Shown here in pieces: positions 54,555-62,522 of a stretch of 64,000 nt of DNA. The notes under the pieces were generated by a model. The model was given only the letters and a program-made list of their open reading frames with translations, had not been told where the DNA came from and ran no database searches. Location of the stretch: positions 62,001 to 126,000 of the forward strand of contig NZ_JBAWKC010000006.1 of NCBI RefSeq assembly GCF_044003965.1, read 5' to 3'. The stretch's first letter is position 1. Every line of letters begins with the position of its first letter. The position numbers and the translations under genes are program-made. The stretch comes from Yeosuana aquiaggeris. GTDB taxonomy: Bacteria; Bacteroidota; Bacteroidia; Flavobacteriales; Flavobacteriaceae.

Positions 54555-55619
54555 ATGAAAAAACATAACTTTAGTGCAGGACCAAGTATTTTACCTCAGG
54601 AAGTTTTACTTAAGGCCTCTCATGCTGTCATAGATTTTAATAATGAAGGCTTATCTTTATTAGAAATATCACACAGAAGTAAATCATTTGTTGATGTGAT
54701 GGAAAAAGCAAGATCCTTAGCTTTAGAACTTTTAGGATTAGAAGGCAAAGGCTATAAAGCATTGTTTTTACAAGGTGGGGCAAGCACTCAGTTTTTAATG
54801 GTTGCTATGAATCTTTTAGAAAAAAGAGCAGGTTATTTAAATACGGGGACCTGGAGCTCAAAAGCTATTAAAGAAGCACAAATTTTAGATGACATTTATG
54901 AAGTAGCCTCTTCTAAAGAAGCTAACTATAATTATATACCAAAAGGTTATGATATCCCTGAAGATTATGATTATTTCCATTGTACTTCAAATAACACCAT
55001 TTTTGGAACTCAAATAAAATCATTTCCAAACTCACCAATTCCTATGGTTTGTGATATGAGTAGTGATATTTTTTCTCGTGTTTTAGATTTTTCAAAGTTT
55101 GATTTAATTTATGCAGGGGCTCAAAAAAATATGGGACCAGCTGGAACTACTCTAGTTGTTATTAAAGAGGATATTTTAGGAAAAGTATCTCGTAAAATCC
55201 CTTCTATAATGGATTATAAATTACATATTGCTAATGGCAGTATGTATAACACGCCGCCGGTTTTTGCAGTATACACCTCCATGTTAACATTAGAATGGAT
55301 CAAGAATTTAGGTGGTATTGCTAAAATTGAAGAGATGAATGAGAAAAAGGCAAGAGTCATGTATTCTGAAATTGATTTAAACCCATTATTCAATGGTTTT
55401 GCGACTAAAGAAGATCGCTCATTTATGAATGCTACTTTTACCCTTCAAAATGAAAACTTAAAAGAAACGTTTGAAACCATGCTGAAAGAAGCTGGAATAA
55501 GCGGATTAAATGGACACAGAAGTGTTGGTGGTTACAGAGCATCTATGTATAATGCGCTACCTCTGGACAGTGTAAAAGCTCTTGTAGAAGTCATGAGTGA
55601 ATTGGAAAGTAAAGCGTAA
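54555..55619 (+). CDS. serC: Phosphoserine aminotransferase
   Basis: 354 residues. HNFSAGPSILPQEVL (3-17) is the N-terminal hallmark, LLEISHRSKSF follows, and the PLP lysine is near residue 191 in YAGAQKNMGPAGTTLVVI. The C-terminal SGLNGHRSVGGYRASMYNAL is typical of SerC. It converts 3-phosphohydroxypyruvate to phosphoserine, and the pathway partner SerA follows after 78 bases. Confidence 0.97.
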   Translation: MKKHNFSAGPSILPQEVLLKASHAVIDFNNEGLSLLEISHRSKSFVDVMEKARSLALELLGLEGKGYKALFLQGGASTQFLMVAMNLLEKRAGYLNTGTWSSKAIKEAQILDDIYEVASSKEANYNYIPKGYDIPEDYDYFHCTSNNTIFGTQIKSFPNSPIPMVCDMSSDIFSRVLDFSKFDLIYAGAQKNMGPAGTTLVVIKEDILGKVSRKIPSIMDYKLHIANGSMYNTPPVFAVYTSMLTLEWIKNLGGIAKIEEMNEKKARVMYSEIDLNPLFNGFATKEDRSFMNATFTLQNENLKETFETMLKEAGISGLNGHRSVGGYRASMYNALPLDSVKALVEVMSELESKA

Positions 55620-55697
55620 AAATATCTAGTATGGTTGTTTTTGATCAAAGCACCACTACAAAAAAATAAAATTAATTCAAAAGTTTAAACTTATAGA

Positions 55698-56648
55698 ATG
55701 AAAGTATTAGCAAACGATGGTATTTCCCAAACTGGAAAAGAAGCTCTGGAAAAAGGAGGGTATGAAGTTATTACCACTACTGTAGCGCAAGAGCAATTAA
55801 TAAAATATATTAACGACAACGAAATTAGCGTTTTATTGGTAAGAAGTGCTACAACCGTTAGAAAGGATCTTATAGATGCATGTCCGAGTATTAAAATTAT
55901 TGGTCGTGGTGGTGTTGGCATGGATAATATTGATGTGGACTATGCAAAAAGCAAAGGTATTCATGTAATTAATACACCAGCATCTTCTTCGCATTCTGTT
56001 GCTGAATTAGTTTTTGCACATTTTTACGGACTAGCCAGATTTTTACATAACTCAAACAGAGACATGCCACTTGAGGGTGATGCCAATTTTAATAAACTAA
56101 AAAAGGCTTATGCTAAGGGTATAGAACTTAAAGGTAAAACTCTAGGCGTTTTAGGATTTGGCCGTATTGGTCAGGCAACTGCTAAAGTTGCTTTAGGGGC
56201 AGGAATGAAAGTCATTGCATTTGATCCCTATTTAGAGAAGGCCAACTTAGAATTAGAGTTTTTTGACGGTCAAAAAGTGAATTTTGAAATTAAAACCATT
56301 TCAAAACAAGAAGTTTTAAAACAAGCCGATTTTATCACCTTACATGTGCCAGCTCAAAAAGAGTATGTCATTGGGAAAGATGAATTCAAAATAATGAAAG
56401 ACGGTGTCATTATAGCAAATGCAGCACGTGGTGGTGTAATCGATGAAATAGCTCTTGTTAAGGCTATTGAAAGCGGAAAAGTTGCCGGTGCCGCTCTAGA
56501 TGTATTTGAAAAAGAACCCAAACCGGAAATCCAGTTGTTAATGAACGCTTCACTTTCACTTACACCGCATACTGGTGCAGCTACGAATGAAGCCCAAGAT
56601 AGAATTGGAACAGAATTAGCTGAACAAATTATAAATATTCTTGGTTAA
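55698..56648 (+). CDS. serA: D-3-phosphoglycerate dehydrogenase (short form)
   Basis: 316 residues. VLGFGRIGQATAKVALGAGM (about 151-170) is the NAD-binding motif. IGRGGVGMDNID, NAARGGVIDE with the catalytic Arg, and SLTPHTGAATNEAQDRIGTE with the catalytic His complete the D-2-hydroxyacid dehydrogenase signature. It lacks the ACT domain of E. coli SerA, so it should be insensitive to serine by that route. Its position after serC identifies it as the first step of serine synthesis. A terminator follows. Confidence 0.93.
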   Translation: MKVLANDGISQTGKEALEKGGYEVITTTVAQEQLIKYINDNEISVLLVRSATTVRKDLIDACPSIKIIGRGGVGMDNIDVDYAKSKGIHVINTPASSSHSVAELVFAHFYGLARFLHNSNRDMPLEGDANFNKLKKAYAKGIELKGKTLGVLGFGRIGQATAKVALGAGMKVIAFDPYLEKANLELEFFDGQKVNFEIKTISKQEVLKQADFITLHVPAQKEYVIGKDEFKIMKDGVIIANAARGGVIDEIALVKAIESGKVAGAALDVFEKEPKPEIQLLMNASLSLTPHTGAATNEAQDRIGTELAEQIINILG

Positions 56649-56673
56649 AATTTGTAATCATATTAATAATTCA

Positions 56674-56704
56674 AGTCCTATATTTAATGTATAGGACTTT
56701 TTTT
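56674..56704 (+). terminator. Intrinsic terminator after serA
   Basis: A 9-bp stem (AGTCCTATA and TATAGGACT) with a 7-base loop and a long T run, 26 bases after the serA stop. Confidence 0.85.
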
Positions 56705-56750
56705 ATACGTTACAAATCAATTTTATAAACCATATTAATTAAGAATTATA

Positions 56751-57086
56751 ATGCCTGGAATATTAGATTTGTTAGAAATTGATCAAGGAAAATCCATTAT
56801 TAGTGGAGTCTCCTATCAAACCAATCAGCCATAAACATAACCCAGGATGTTTTAACAATGGCACTGCCTGTTTTAATGACTGCAATGAAACAAAATGTGT
56901 CAACCCCACAAGGGGCTCAAAGTTTATTAAGCGGGAATTCTGCATAACATGAACAAAACTTTTTAGAATCTATACTTGATGCTGATGGAGAAGGAAGTAT
57001 TATGATATTGCAGGTATGGTTATAGGTGATTTAAAAATAAAGATGGCCTTATTGGTTTACCAAGTGGGCTTTTTGGTATAAAATAA
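56751..57086 (+). pseudogene. Broken DUF937 family gene
   Basis: An ATG opens MPGILDLLEIDQGKSIISG, the usual start of DUF937 proteins, but a TAA stops the frame after 27 codons (56832-56834). Shifted by two bases, the DNA continues with DVLTMALPVLMTAMKQNV and TPQGAQSLLSG and stops again. A later piece gives ILDADGEGSIM and, after another shift, DIAGMVIG. The end recovers the glycine/leucine-rich tail (GLIGLPSGLFGIK, stop at 57084-57086). There are therefore at least two frameshifts plus nonsense codons, and the total is shorter than an intact family member. The remnant fills most of the 588-base gap between serA and the DUF6146 gene; the rest holds the serA terminator and a small direct repeat. 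Confidence 0.75.
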
Positions 57087-57116
57087 AATTTTTTTGCTTA
57101 AATATAAAAAACGCAA

Positions 57117-57144
57117 CGCTTTTTTGTGTAGCGCTTTTTTGTGT
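57117..57144. repeat. Short tandem direct repeat, possible terminator
   Basis: Two perfect copies of CGCTTTTTTGTGT (57117-57129 and 57132-57144). Together with the A run before them (57106-57111), CGC/GCG arms can form a weak hairpin followed by T residues, so it may terminate transcripts from the left. Confidence 0.4.
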
Positions 57145-57236
57145 TAAAATATTATAAAATATTTATTTTCAACGTCCTTTTTTGTAATTTAAAGGAAACA
57201 TAAATAACATGAATTGCTTTTGTTAAATATATACTG

Positions 57237-57671
57237 ATGAAATCCTTTTTATTTTTTCTATTAATACTTAGCTTCTCAATAGGATGCAGAACAACTAAAG
57301 TTGCTAGTTCAAAAGATAATACATTAGACAATATTACATCAAACGACACCGTTAGAATTGCTAATGATGATTTAGAATATGAGATTATTATTTTTGAACC
57401 AGGTTTTCAAGCTTGGTTAGCCTCCACAGCAAGACCTGAAGGTTATTATTCTCAATCCTATTTAGAAAACAGAAATATTATCTATGTTAACGAATGGAAT
57501 AATAGAGTTTTACAACCTCAACGTTTCAATCCAAATTTATATGAAATGCAAATTGATTATCAACAAGGCATTGATTATGGATATGAGGTTAATTATAAAC
57601 TCTATAATTATTTCATTTACTTCCAATTAAGATACAAACAGCAATTAGCAGGATTTGTCCCTAGAATTTGA
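57237..57671 (+). CDS. DUF6146 family lipoprotein
   Basis: 144 residues. The signal peptide ends in a lipobox (SIGC, Cys17), so it is lipid-anchored. The conserved-looking core is LEYEIIIFEPGFQAWLASTA (about 46-65), ARPEGYYSQSYLENRN, EWNNRVLQP and DYGYEVNYKLYNYFIYFQLR, matching what I recall as flavobacterial DUF6146. The function is unknown. It precedes the DUF6787 gene by 24 bases, a pairing that suggests co-transcription. Confidence 0.75.
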   Translation: MKSFLFFLLILSFSIGCRTTKVASSKDNTLDNITSNDTVRIANDDLEYEIIIFEPGFQAWLASTARPEGYYSQSYLENRNIIYVNEWNNRVLQPQRFNPNLYEMQIDYQQGIDYGYEVNYKLYNYFIYFQLRYKQQLAGFVPRI

Positions 57672-57695
57672 TTTGAAAAATGGTATTTTCGTGGC

Positions 57696-58202
57696 ATGAC
57701 ACCATTCATGAAAAAATTCAAAGAGCACTGGAACATTAAACAAAATTGGCAACTCCTTTTTCCTTTTTTAGGCCTTCTCGTTTTAACATATTCTTCCTAT
57801 AAATTAGCAAATGCATTAATTAATAACTCCAATATTTCATGGGTTATTCTATTTGCTATTGTTATTTTCTTTGTGCTTTTAAAGTTTACTTTGTTTTTAT
57901 TCAAAAAACTTGAGAGTAAATGGGATTTACAGTATAAATGGGAATTTATAAGTATATTCTTGGTGTTTGCCGTAACCGGTACTTCATCAATTTTTATAGC
58001 AAGACCCATTATAAAATTAATCGGAATTACTAAAGAAAACTTAAACCTCTTTGCTTATTGGTTTTTATACATTATTATTGGGTTTATTTTCTACCAAATA
58101 TTGCTAGTTTTAATTGGGTGGCTATTTGGACAATTTAAATTTTTCTGGAAATTTGAAAAAAAAATGTTATGTAGATTAGGGTTAAAACGCTTTTTAGATT
58201 AG
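57696..58202 (+). CDS. DUF6787 family membrane protein
   Basis: 168 residues. It starts MTPFMKKFKEHWNIKQNWQL and has about four membrane segments with Lys-rich loops (WDLQYKWEFISIFLVFAVTG). It ends FFWKFEKKMLCRLGLKRFL. This resembles the flavobacterial DUF6787 family with no known role. Its stop codon shares one base with the GTG of the next gene, so the small His/Cys protein downstream is probably translationally coupled. Confidence 0.75.
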   Translation: MTPFMKKFKEHWNIKQNWQLLFPFLGLLVLTYSSYKLANALINNSNISWVILFAIVIFFVLLKFTLFLFKKLESKWDLQYKWEFISIFLVFAVTGTSSIFIARPIIKLIGITKENLNLFAYWFLYIIIGFIFYQILLVLIGWLFGQFKFFWKFEKKMLCRLGLKRFLD

Positions 58203-58534
58203 TGCACATTTTAAAGGAACATATTATTTTTAAGATTCTATCATTCACATTGGCTCTAGTGCTTCTTTTACCTAGTGCTATAAAACTGTCTCATGCTTTT
58301 AATCATTATAAACATGAAGTTTGTTTGGGTGAAAAAACAACTCACTTTCATAAAACCGACCTTAATTGCAAATTTTATGATTTCAAGTTAACAAAGAATT
58401 ACATGTTAAGTGAATTCAATTTTAAAGCTTCCAACGTAAAATCACCCTCTTTAAAAATAGTTTCACAATACATTTTTTTAAGTACTTATCAAAACCTTCA
58501 TTTCTCACTTCGTGGTCCACCATCAATAGTTTAA
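58202..58534 (+). CDS. Small His/Cys-rich membrane-anchored protein, probable metal-handling partner of the TonB receptor
   Basis: 110 residues, GTG start overlapping the last base of the previous stop. One hydrophobic segment (about 9-28) acts as signal or anchor. Directly after it is a run of possible metal ligands: His31, His35, His38, Cys41, His48, His50 and Cys56. The C-terminus ends SLRGPPSIV. Small proteins of this architecture, with His/Cys after a membrane segment and an RGPP-like end, remind me of DUF2946-type proteins found beside metal-related TonB receptors. The TonB gene starts 123 bases later. The metal-binding role is inference. Confidence 0.55.
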   Translation: MHILKEHIIFKILSFTLALVLLLPSAIKLSHAFNHYKHEVCLGEKTTHFHKTDLNCKFYDFKLTKNYMLSEFNFKASNVKSPSLKIVSQYIFLSTYQNLHFSLRGPPSIV

Positions 58535-58657
58535 TTTTTACAAAAAAAATCATTAAACGATTTTAAAAAATTAAATTAACCAAGACTTTTAAATCAATTA
58601 TTTAATAGCATATCATGATAACGAATGCGCCATAATTGTAGTCAAAAAAATATTTAG

Positions 58658-60871
58658 ATGAAACAAATAATTACTGTTATGTTGCTTTTAGCAACCACTA
58701 TTACATTTTCACAAAACACATTAGAGGGTATCGTCATTGATAGTGACACGAAAGAAGGGTTGGATTATGTAAATGTGTATTTACCAAATCTCGAAAAAGG
58801 AACCATTACAAAGGAAAACGGATCTTTTAAAATTACCAACTTGCCTTCTGGAAACTATAAAGTTATATTCTCAATGATTGGCTATGGAACTTTATCATTA
58901 AATGTGACTTTACCATTAAAAGAACCTCTTAATATTGCTATCCTTGTTTCAGCTATTGAGATGGAAGACGTCATCATTTCAACACCCTTTCATAAATTAC
59001 AAAGTGAGAATGTAATGAAAGTGGAACAAGAGAAAATTAGCGATTTAAAAGCTAATGGTGCCGTAAGCTTAGCCGATGGAATAACAAACATTGCAGGTGT
59101 TGAAAGTATTTCTACAGGGTTGGGTATTGGAAAACCAGTTATTCGAGGTTTAAGTTCCAACCGCGTATTAGTCTATACACAAGGGGTGAGATTAGAAAAT
59201 CAACAGTTTGGTGATGAGCATGGATTAGGTCTTAGCGATAGTGGTATTGAAAGTGTGGAGGTTATTAAAGGTCCTGCGTCATTACTTTACGGAAGTGATG
59301 CCTTAGGTGGTGTTCTCTATTTAAATCCAGAAAAATTCGCACAAGCCAATACCGCACAAGGAGACCTTAATTATAATTATTTCAGCAATACGCAAGGATT
59401 TAATACAGGTGCTGGCATAAAGTCATCTGGTGATACTTTTAAATTTATTTTCAGGGGAAATCTAACCGAACATTCGGACTATAACACGAAAGAGTATCGT
59501 GTTACCAATAGCCGATTTAGAGAACAAGATTTTAAAGCGGGTATCGGATACCAAGCAACTCAGTTTAAAACCGAATTCAGATATAATGTAAACAATGCCA
59601 AACTTGGCATACCTGAAGGTATTGGTGAACAAACCACATTAAAAACACCCCTATTACCTTATCAAAATGTCACGAACCATGTTCTAAGTTCAAAATCGAC
59701 CTTATTTTTTAACAACTCAAGTTTAGATATTAATTTAGGTTATATCTATAATGACAGAAAAGAATTTGAAGAACATCATGACCATGATACGGATCCAGAG
59801 GAAATACACGAAGAAGCAGATGCATTAGAAGCTGCTTTACATATGAAACTTAAAACGGCTAATTATGATTTAAAATATAATTTGCCCAAATTGAAAAAGT
59901 TTGAAACGATTGTCGGTATTCAGGGAATGAATCAAATAAATACAAATTACGGAGAAGAAACCTTAATACCAGACGCTACTACAAATGATTTTGGGATTTT
60001 TGCAACATCTCATATTCATTTTAATAAAGCCGATGTGCAGATTGGCGCACGTTATGACAACCGCAGGGTTGATGTAAGCTCTGGAATTTCAAAAAACTTC
60101 AATAGCTTTAATGGCGCGGCTGGGGTTAAAACAGATATTTTTACTAACCTAACCGTGCGATTAAATTTAGCTTCGGGCTTTAGAGCCCCCAATTTATCAG
60201 AACTTACTTCCGATGGTACACATGAAGGCACCAACCGTTATGAAATTGGCAACAGTCAGTTACAGAGTGAACAAAATTTTCAAACGGATTTATCGCTGGA
60301 ATATAAAAATGATCATTTTGAATTTTTTGTTAATGGCTTTTACAACAAAATCAATAATTACATCTTCTTATCGCCAAATGGTGAGGTTATTGACAATGAC
60401 CCCGTATTTGTGTATCTTCAAGACAACGCAAAGCTCTATGGCGGTGAAATTGGCTTTCACTTTCATCCACATCCTTTAGATTGGCTGCATTTTGAATCAA
60501 GTTTAGAAACCGTAACAGGTAAGCAGGATAACAATAGTTTTTTGCCTCTTATACCTGCCAATTCATTAAGTAATATGATTAGGGCAGAATTTGATACCAA
60601 ATCCATTGCAAAAGGTTATGCCTTTATTAAACTGCGTTCTACATTTAATCAAAATAATATAAGCTCTTTTGAAACATCTACCAATGGATACAACTTGCTA
60701 AGCGCAGGTTTGGGGGGAACGATTAAAGTTTTAAAGAATGACATGACTGTTACCGTTTCTGGAAATAATTTAATGAATACTACCTATATCCATCATTTAT
60801 CTCGATTAAAAACAGATAATATTTTTAATATGGGAAGAAATATTAGTTTAGGGTTTACGTATTACCTTTAA
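58658..60871 (+). CDS. TonB-dependent receptor, likely for a metal ion (ZnuD-like)
   Basis: 737 residues. A signal peptide (1-18) is followed by a CarboxypepD_reg domain (about 20-100), a plug with GIGKPVIRGLSSNRVLVYTQ (about 153-172), VEVIKGPASLLYGSDALGGV and a barrel that ends GRNISLGFTYYL. A loop at about 369-388 reads EEHHDHDTDPEEIHEEADAL, a His/acid-rich stretch like the zinc-capturing loop of ZnuD receptors. Another His cluster, FHFHPHPLDWLHFES, lies at about 604-618. The outer-membrane metal-uptake role is inferred from these loops and the adjacent His/Cys-rich small protein. No Zur-type box was recognised. Confidence 0.88.
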   Translation: MKQIITVMLLLATTITFSQNTLEGIVIDSDTKEGLDYVNVYLPNLEKGTITKENGSFKITNLPSGNYKVIFSMIGYGTLSLNVTLPLKEPLNIAILVSAIEMEDVIISTPFHKLQSENVMKVEQEKISDLKANGAVSLADGITNIAGVESISTGLGIGKPVIRGLSSNRVLVYTQGVRLENQQFGDEHGLGLSDSGIESVEVIKGPASLLYGSDALGGVLYLNPEKFAQANTAQGDLNYNYFSNTQGFNTGAGIKSSGDTFKFIFRGNLTEHSDYNTKEYRVTNSRFREQDFKAGIGYQATQFKTEFRYNVNNAKLGIPEGIGEQTTLKTPLLPYQNVTNHVLSSKSTLFFNNSSLDINLGYIYNDRKEFEEHHDHDTDPEEIHEEADALEAALHMKLKTANYDLKYNLPKLKKFETIVGIQGMNQINTNYGEETLIPDATTNDFGIFATSHIHFNKADVQIGARYDNRRVDVSSGISKNFNSFNGAAGVKTDIFTNLTVRLNLASGFRAPNLSELTSDGTHEGTNRYEIGNSQLQSEQNFQTDLSLEYKNDHFEFFVNGFYNKINNYIFLSPNGEVIDNDPVFVYLQDNAKLYGGEIGFHFHPHPLDWLHFESSLETVTGKQDNNSFLPLIPANSLSNMIRAEFDTKSIAKGYAFIKLRSTFNQNNISSFETSTNGYNLLSAGLGGTIKVLKNDMTVTVSGNNLMNTTYIHHLSRLKTDNIFNMGRNISLGFTYYL

Positions 60872-60874
60872 AGT

Positions 60875-60910
60875 ATAAAACCTCTTTAAACCATTTTAAA
60901 GAGGTTTTAT
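60875..60910. terminator. Bidirectional intrinsic terminator
   Basis: A perfect 16-bp inverted repeat (ATAAAACCTCTTTAAA and complement) with a 4-base loop lies between the convergent TonB receptor and the 87-residue gene. Confidence 0.85.
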
Positions 60911-60911
60911 C

Positions 60912-61175
60912 TTACTTTTTACTATGAAAAACGTAGGTATACAACCACATAAGTGTAAAGGTAGGAATTGCATCAAAACCGGGTAAGGCTTCTTCAACAA
61001 AGTTCACAACCGCAGCCACTTTTCCTGGTCTTCCTTTATATAGTTTCGTCATGATCCATGCCGATAATGGTGCCCAAATAATATCTGAGAACTCACCTAG
61101 ACCTGGAAAAATATAAGATACGTAACCAAGGACATCTAAAAAAATCCCTAAAGCCAGCTTTTTGTATTTATTCAT
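60912..61175 (-). CDS. Small membrane protein of unknown function
   Basis: 87 residues with two or three hydrophobic stretches (LGIFLDVLGYVSYIFPGLGE and FSDIIWAPLSAWIMTKLY, then TFTLMWLYTYVF). The coding region is well formed, with an ATG start, flavobacterial codon use and a terminator directly after it. I recall similar short proteins in Flavobacteriaceae, but no function is known to me. It lies 45 bases after folE on the same strand, so it may be the third gene of a msrA-folE unit. Confidence 0.7.
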   Translation of the reverse strand: MNKYKKLALGIFLDVLGYVSYIFPGLGEFSDIIWAPLSAWIMTKLYKGRPGKVAAVVNFVEEALPGFDAIPTFTLMWLYTYVFHSKK

Positions 61176-61220
61176 TTATTAAAAATTAACAACCCCCTGA
61201 TTACAAGAAACATACCAAAA

Positions 61221-61808
61221 CTATTTTCCTATAAGTTTTAAAAATTCGTTTCTGGTTTCAATTTTTTCAAACTGCCCTCTAAACCCAGAGGTAGTAGTTG
61301 TAGAATTTTGCTTTTGCACACCTCTCATCATCATACACATATGAGCTGCTTCAATGACTACAGCAACCCCTTGAGGTTTTAGGGTATCATTAATACAATC
61401 AAGAATTTGCTCGTTTAAACGCTCTTGAACTTGAAGTCTGCGCGAAAAAACATCAACAATACGAGGAAGTTTACTTAATCCAACAATATATCCGTTGGGA
61501 ATATAGGCTATATGGGCTTTACCAAAAAAAGGTAAAATATGATGCTCACAAAGTGAATACAGCTCAATATCTTTCACAATAACCATTTCATTATAAGATT
61601 CCTTAAACATGGCACTTTTAAGGATTTTAACCGGATCTTGATGATAGCCTTGTGTTAAAAATTGCATGGCTTTAGCCGCACGTTCAGGCGTTTTTTCTAA
61701 ACCATCTCGTGAGATATCTTCACCTAGATCAGTAATGATATTTTTATATCTATTTTTAACATCGTCTGTCACTTTAATGTTATATTCTTCAAAGCTTTTG
61801 TATGGCAT
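61221..61808 (-). CDS. folE: GTP cyclohydrolase I
   Basis: 195 residues. Zinc ligands are Cys87 and His90 in LCEHHILPFFGKAHIAYIP, and Cys158 in AAHMCMMMRGVQK. DGLEKTPERAAKAM (about 35-48) and NSTTTTSGFRG are family signatures. It forms dihydroneopterin triphosphate for folate. It starts 9 bases after the msrA stop. PabB, elsewhere in the window, serves the other branch of the same pathway. Confidence 0.96.
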   Translation of the reverse strand: MPYKSFEEYNIKVTDDVKNRYKNIITDLGEDISRDGLEKTPERAAKAMQFLTQGYHQDPVKILKSAMFKESYNEMVIVKDIELYSLCEHHILPFFGKAHIAYIPNGYIVGLSKLPRIVDVFSRRLQVQERLNEQILDCINDTLKPQGVAVVIEAAHMCMMMRGVQKQNSTTTTSGFRGQFEKIETRNEFLKLIGK

Positions 61809-61817
61809 TTGTTCTAT

Positions 61818-62360
61818 TTATTTTTTTAACTTATTTGAAAAATTTTCTTTTAGCTTTTTAATCTTGGGATTAATGACATACTGACAATAAGGTTGCTCCT
61901 CATTTAAATTATAATAATCTTGATGATTGTCTTCCGCATGATAAAATACGCCCAGTTCTACTATTTCTGTGGTAATTGCTTTATTAAAAATATTTTCCTT
62001 TTCAAGATAGGAAATAAAATCTGTAGCTTTCTCCTTTTGGTTATCATTACTATAAAAAATTGAAGAACGATATTGAGTTCCTACATCATTTCCTTGACGA
62101 TTTAATGTAGTGGGATCATGAGTTGCAAAAAATATTTCTAATAATTCTTTATAACTAATAATACTTTCATCATACATTATCTGAATGGCTTCAGCATGTC
62201 CGGTTCTTCCAGTGCATATTTCTCTGTAAGCAGGATTTTTAATATGTCCACCTGTGTAACCAGAAACAACACGTTCAACACCTTTAAATCTATTAAATAC
62301 AGCTTCTGTACACCAAAAGCAACCACCGGCAAATGTGGCCAATTGTAAATTATCATTCAT
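61818..62360 (-). CDS. msrA: Peptide-methionine (S)-S-oxide reductase
   Basis: 180 residues. FAGGCFWCTEAVFNRFKGVE contains the nucleophilic Cys14, and SGYTGGHIKNPAYREICTGR with TGHAEAIQIMYDE and HDPTTLNRQGNDVGTQYRS are classic MsrA motifs. There is no signal peptide, so it acts in the cytoplasm to repair oxidised methionine. It is the first gene of a reverse unit with folE and a small membrane protein. Confidence 0.96.
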   Translation of the reverse strand: MNDNLQLATFAGGCFWCTEAVFNRFKGVERVVSGYTGGHIKNPAYREICTGRTGHAEAIQIMYDESIISYKELLEIFFATHDPTTLNRQGNDVGTQYRSSIFYSNDNQKEKATDFISYLEKENIFNKAITTEIVELGVFYHAEDNHQDYYNLNEEQPYCQYVINPKIKKLKENFSNKLKK

Positions 62361-62459
62361 AGCTTTAAAGTTATATAAATATTAGTTCTATACATTATTA
62401 AAAACTTACAATAGTAAACTTTTTAACTTTAAATTATGACAAATAAAATCTAACCACCC

Positions 62460-62467
62460 TACTTTTG
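62460..62467 (+). promoter_or_regulatory. Candidate -7 box TACTTTTG for the DUF5916 gene
   Basis: An exact TAnnTTTG match that gives a leader of about 50 bases before the ATG at 62523, in the divergent gap with msrA. A -33 TTG is not obvious. Confidence 0.4.
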
Positions 62468-62522
62468 TATAGTATTAATCTTTTACACTTTGTAGTGTTT
62501 TTTTTGAGTTAAATCAATATTT

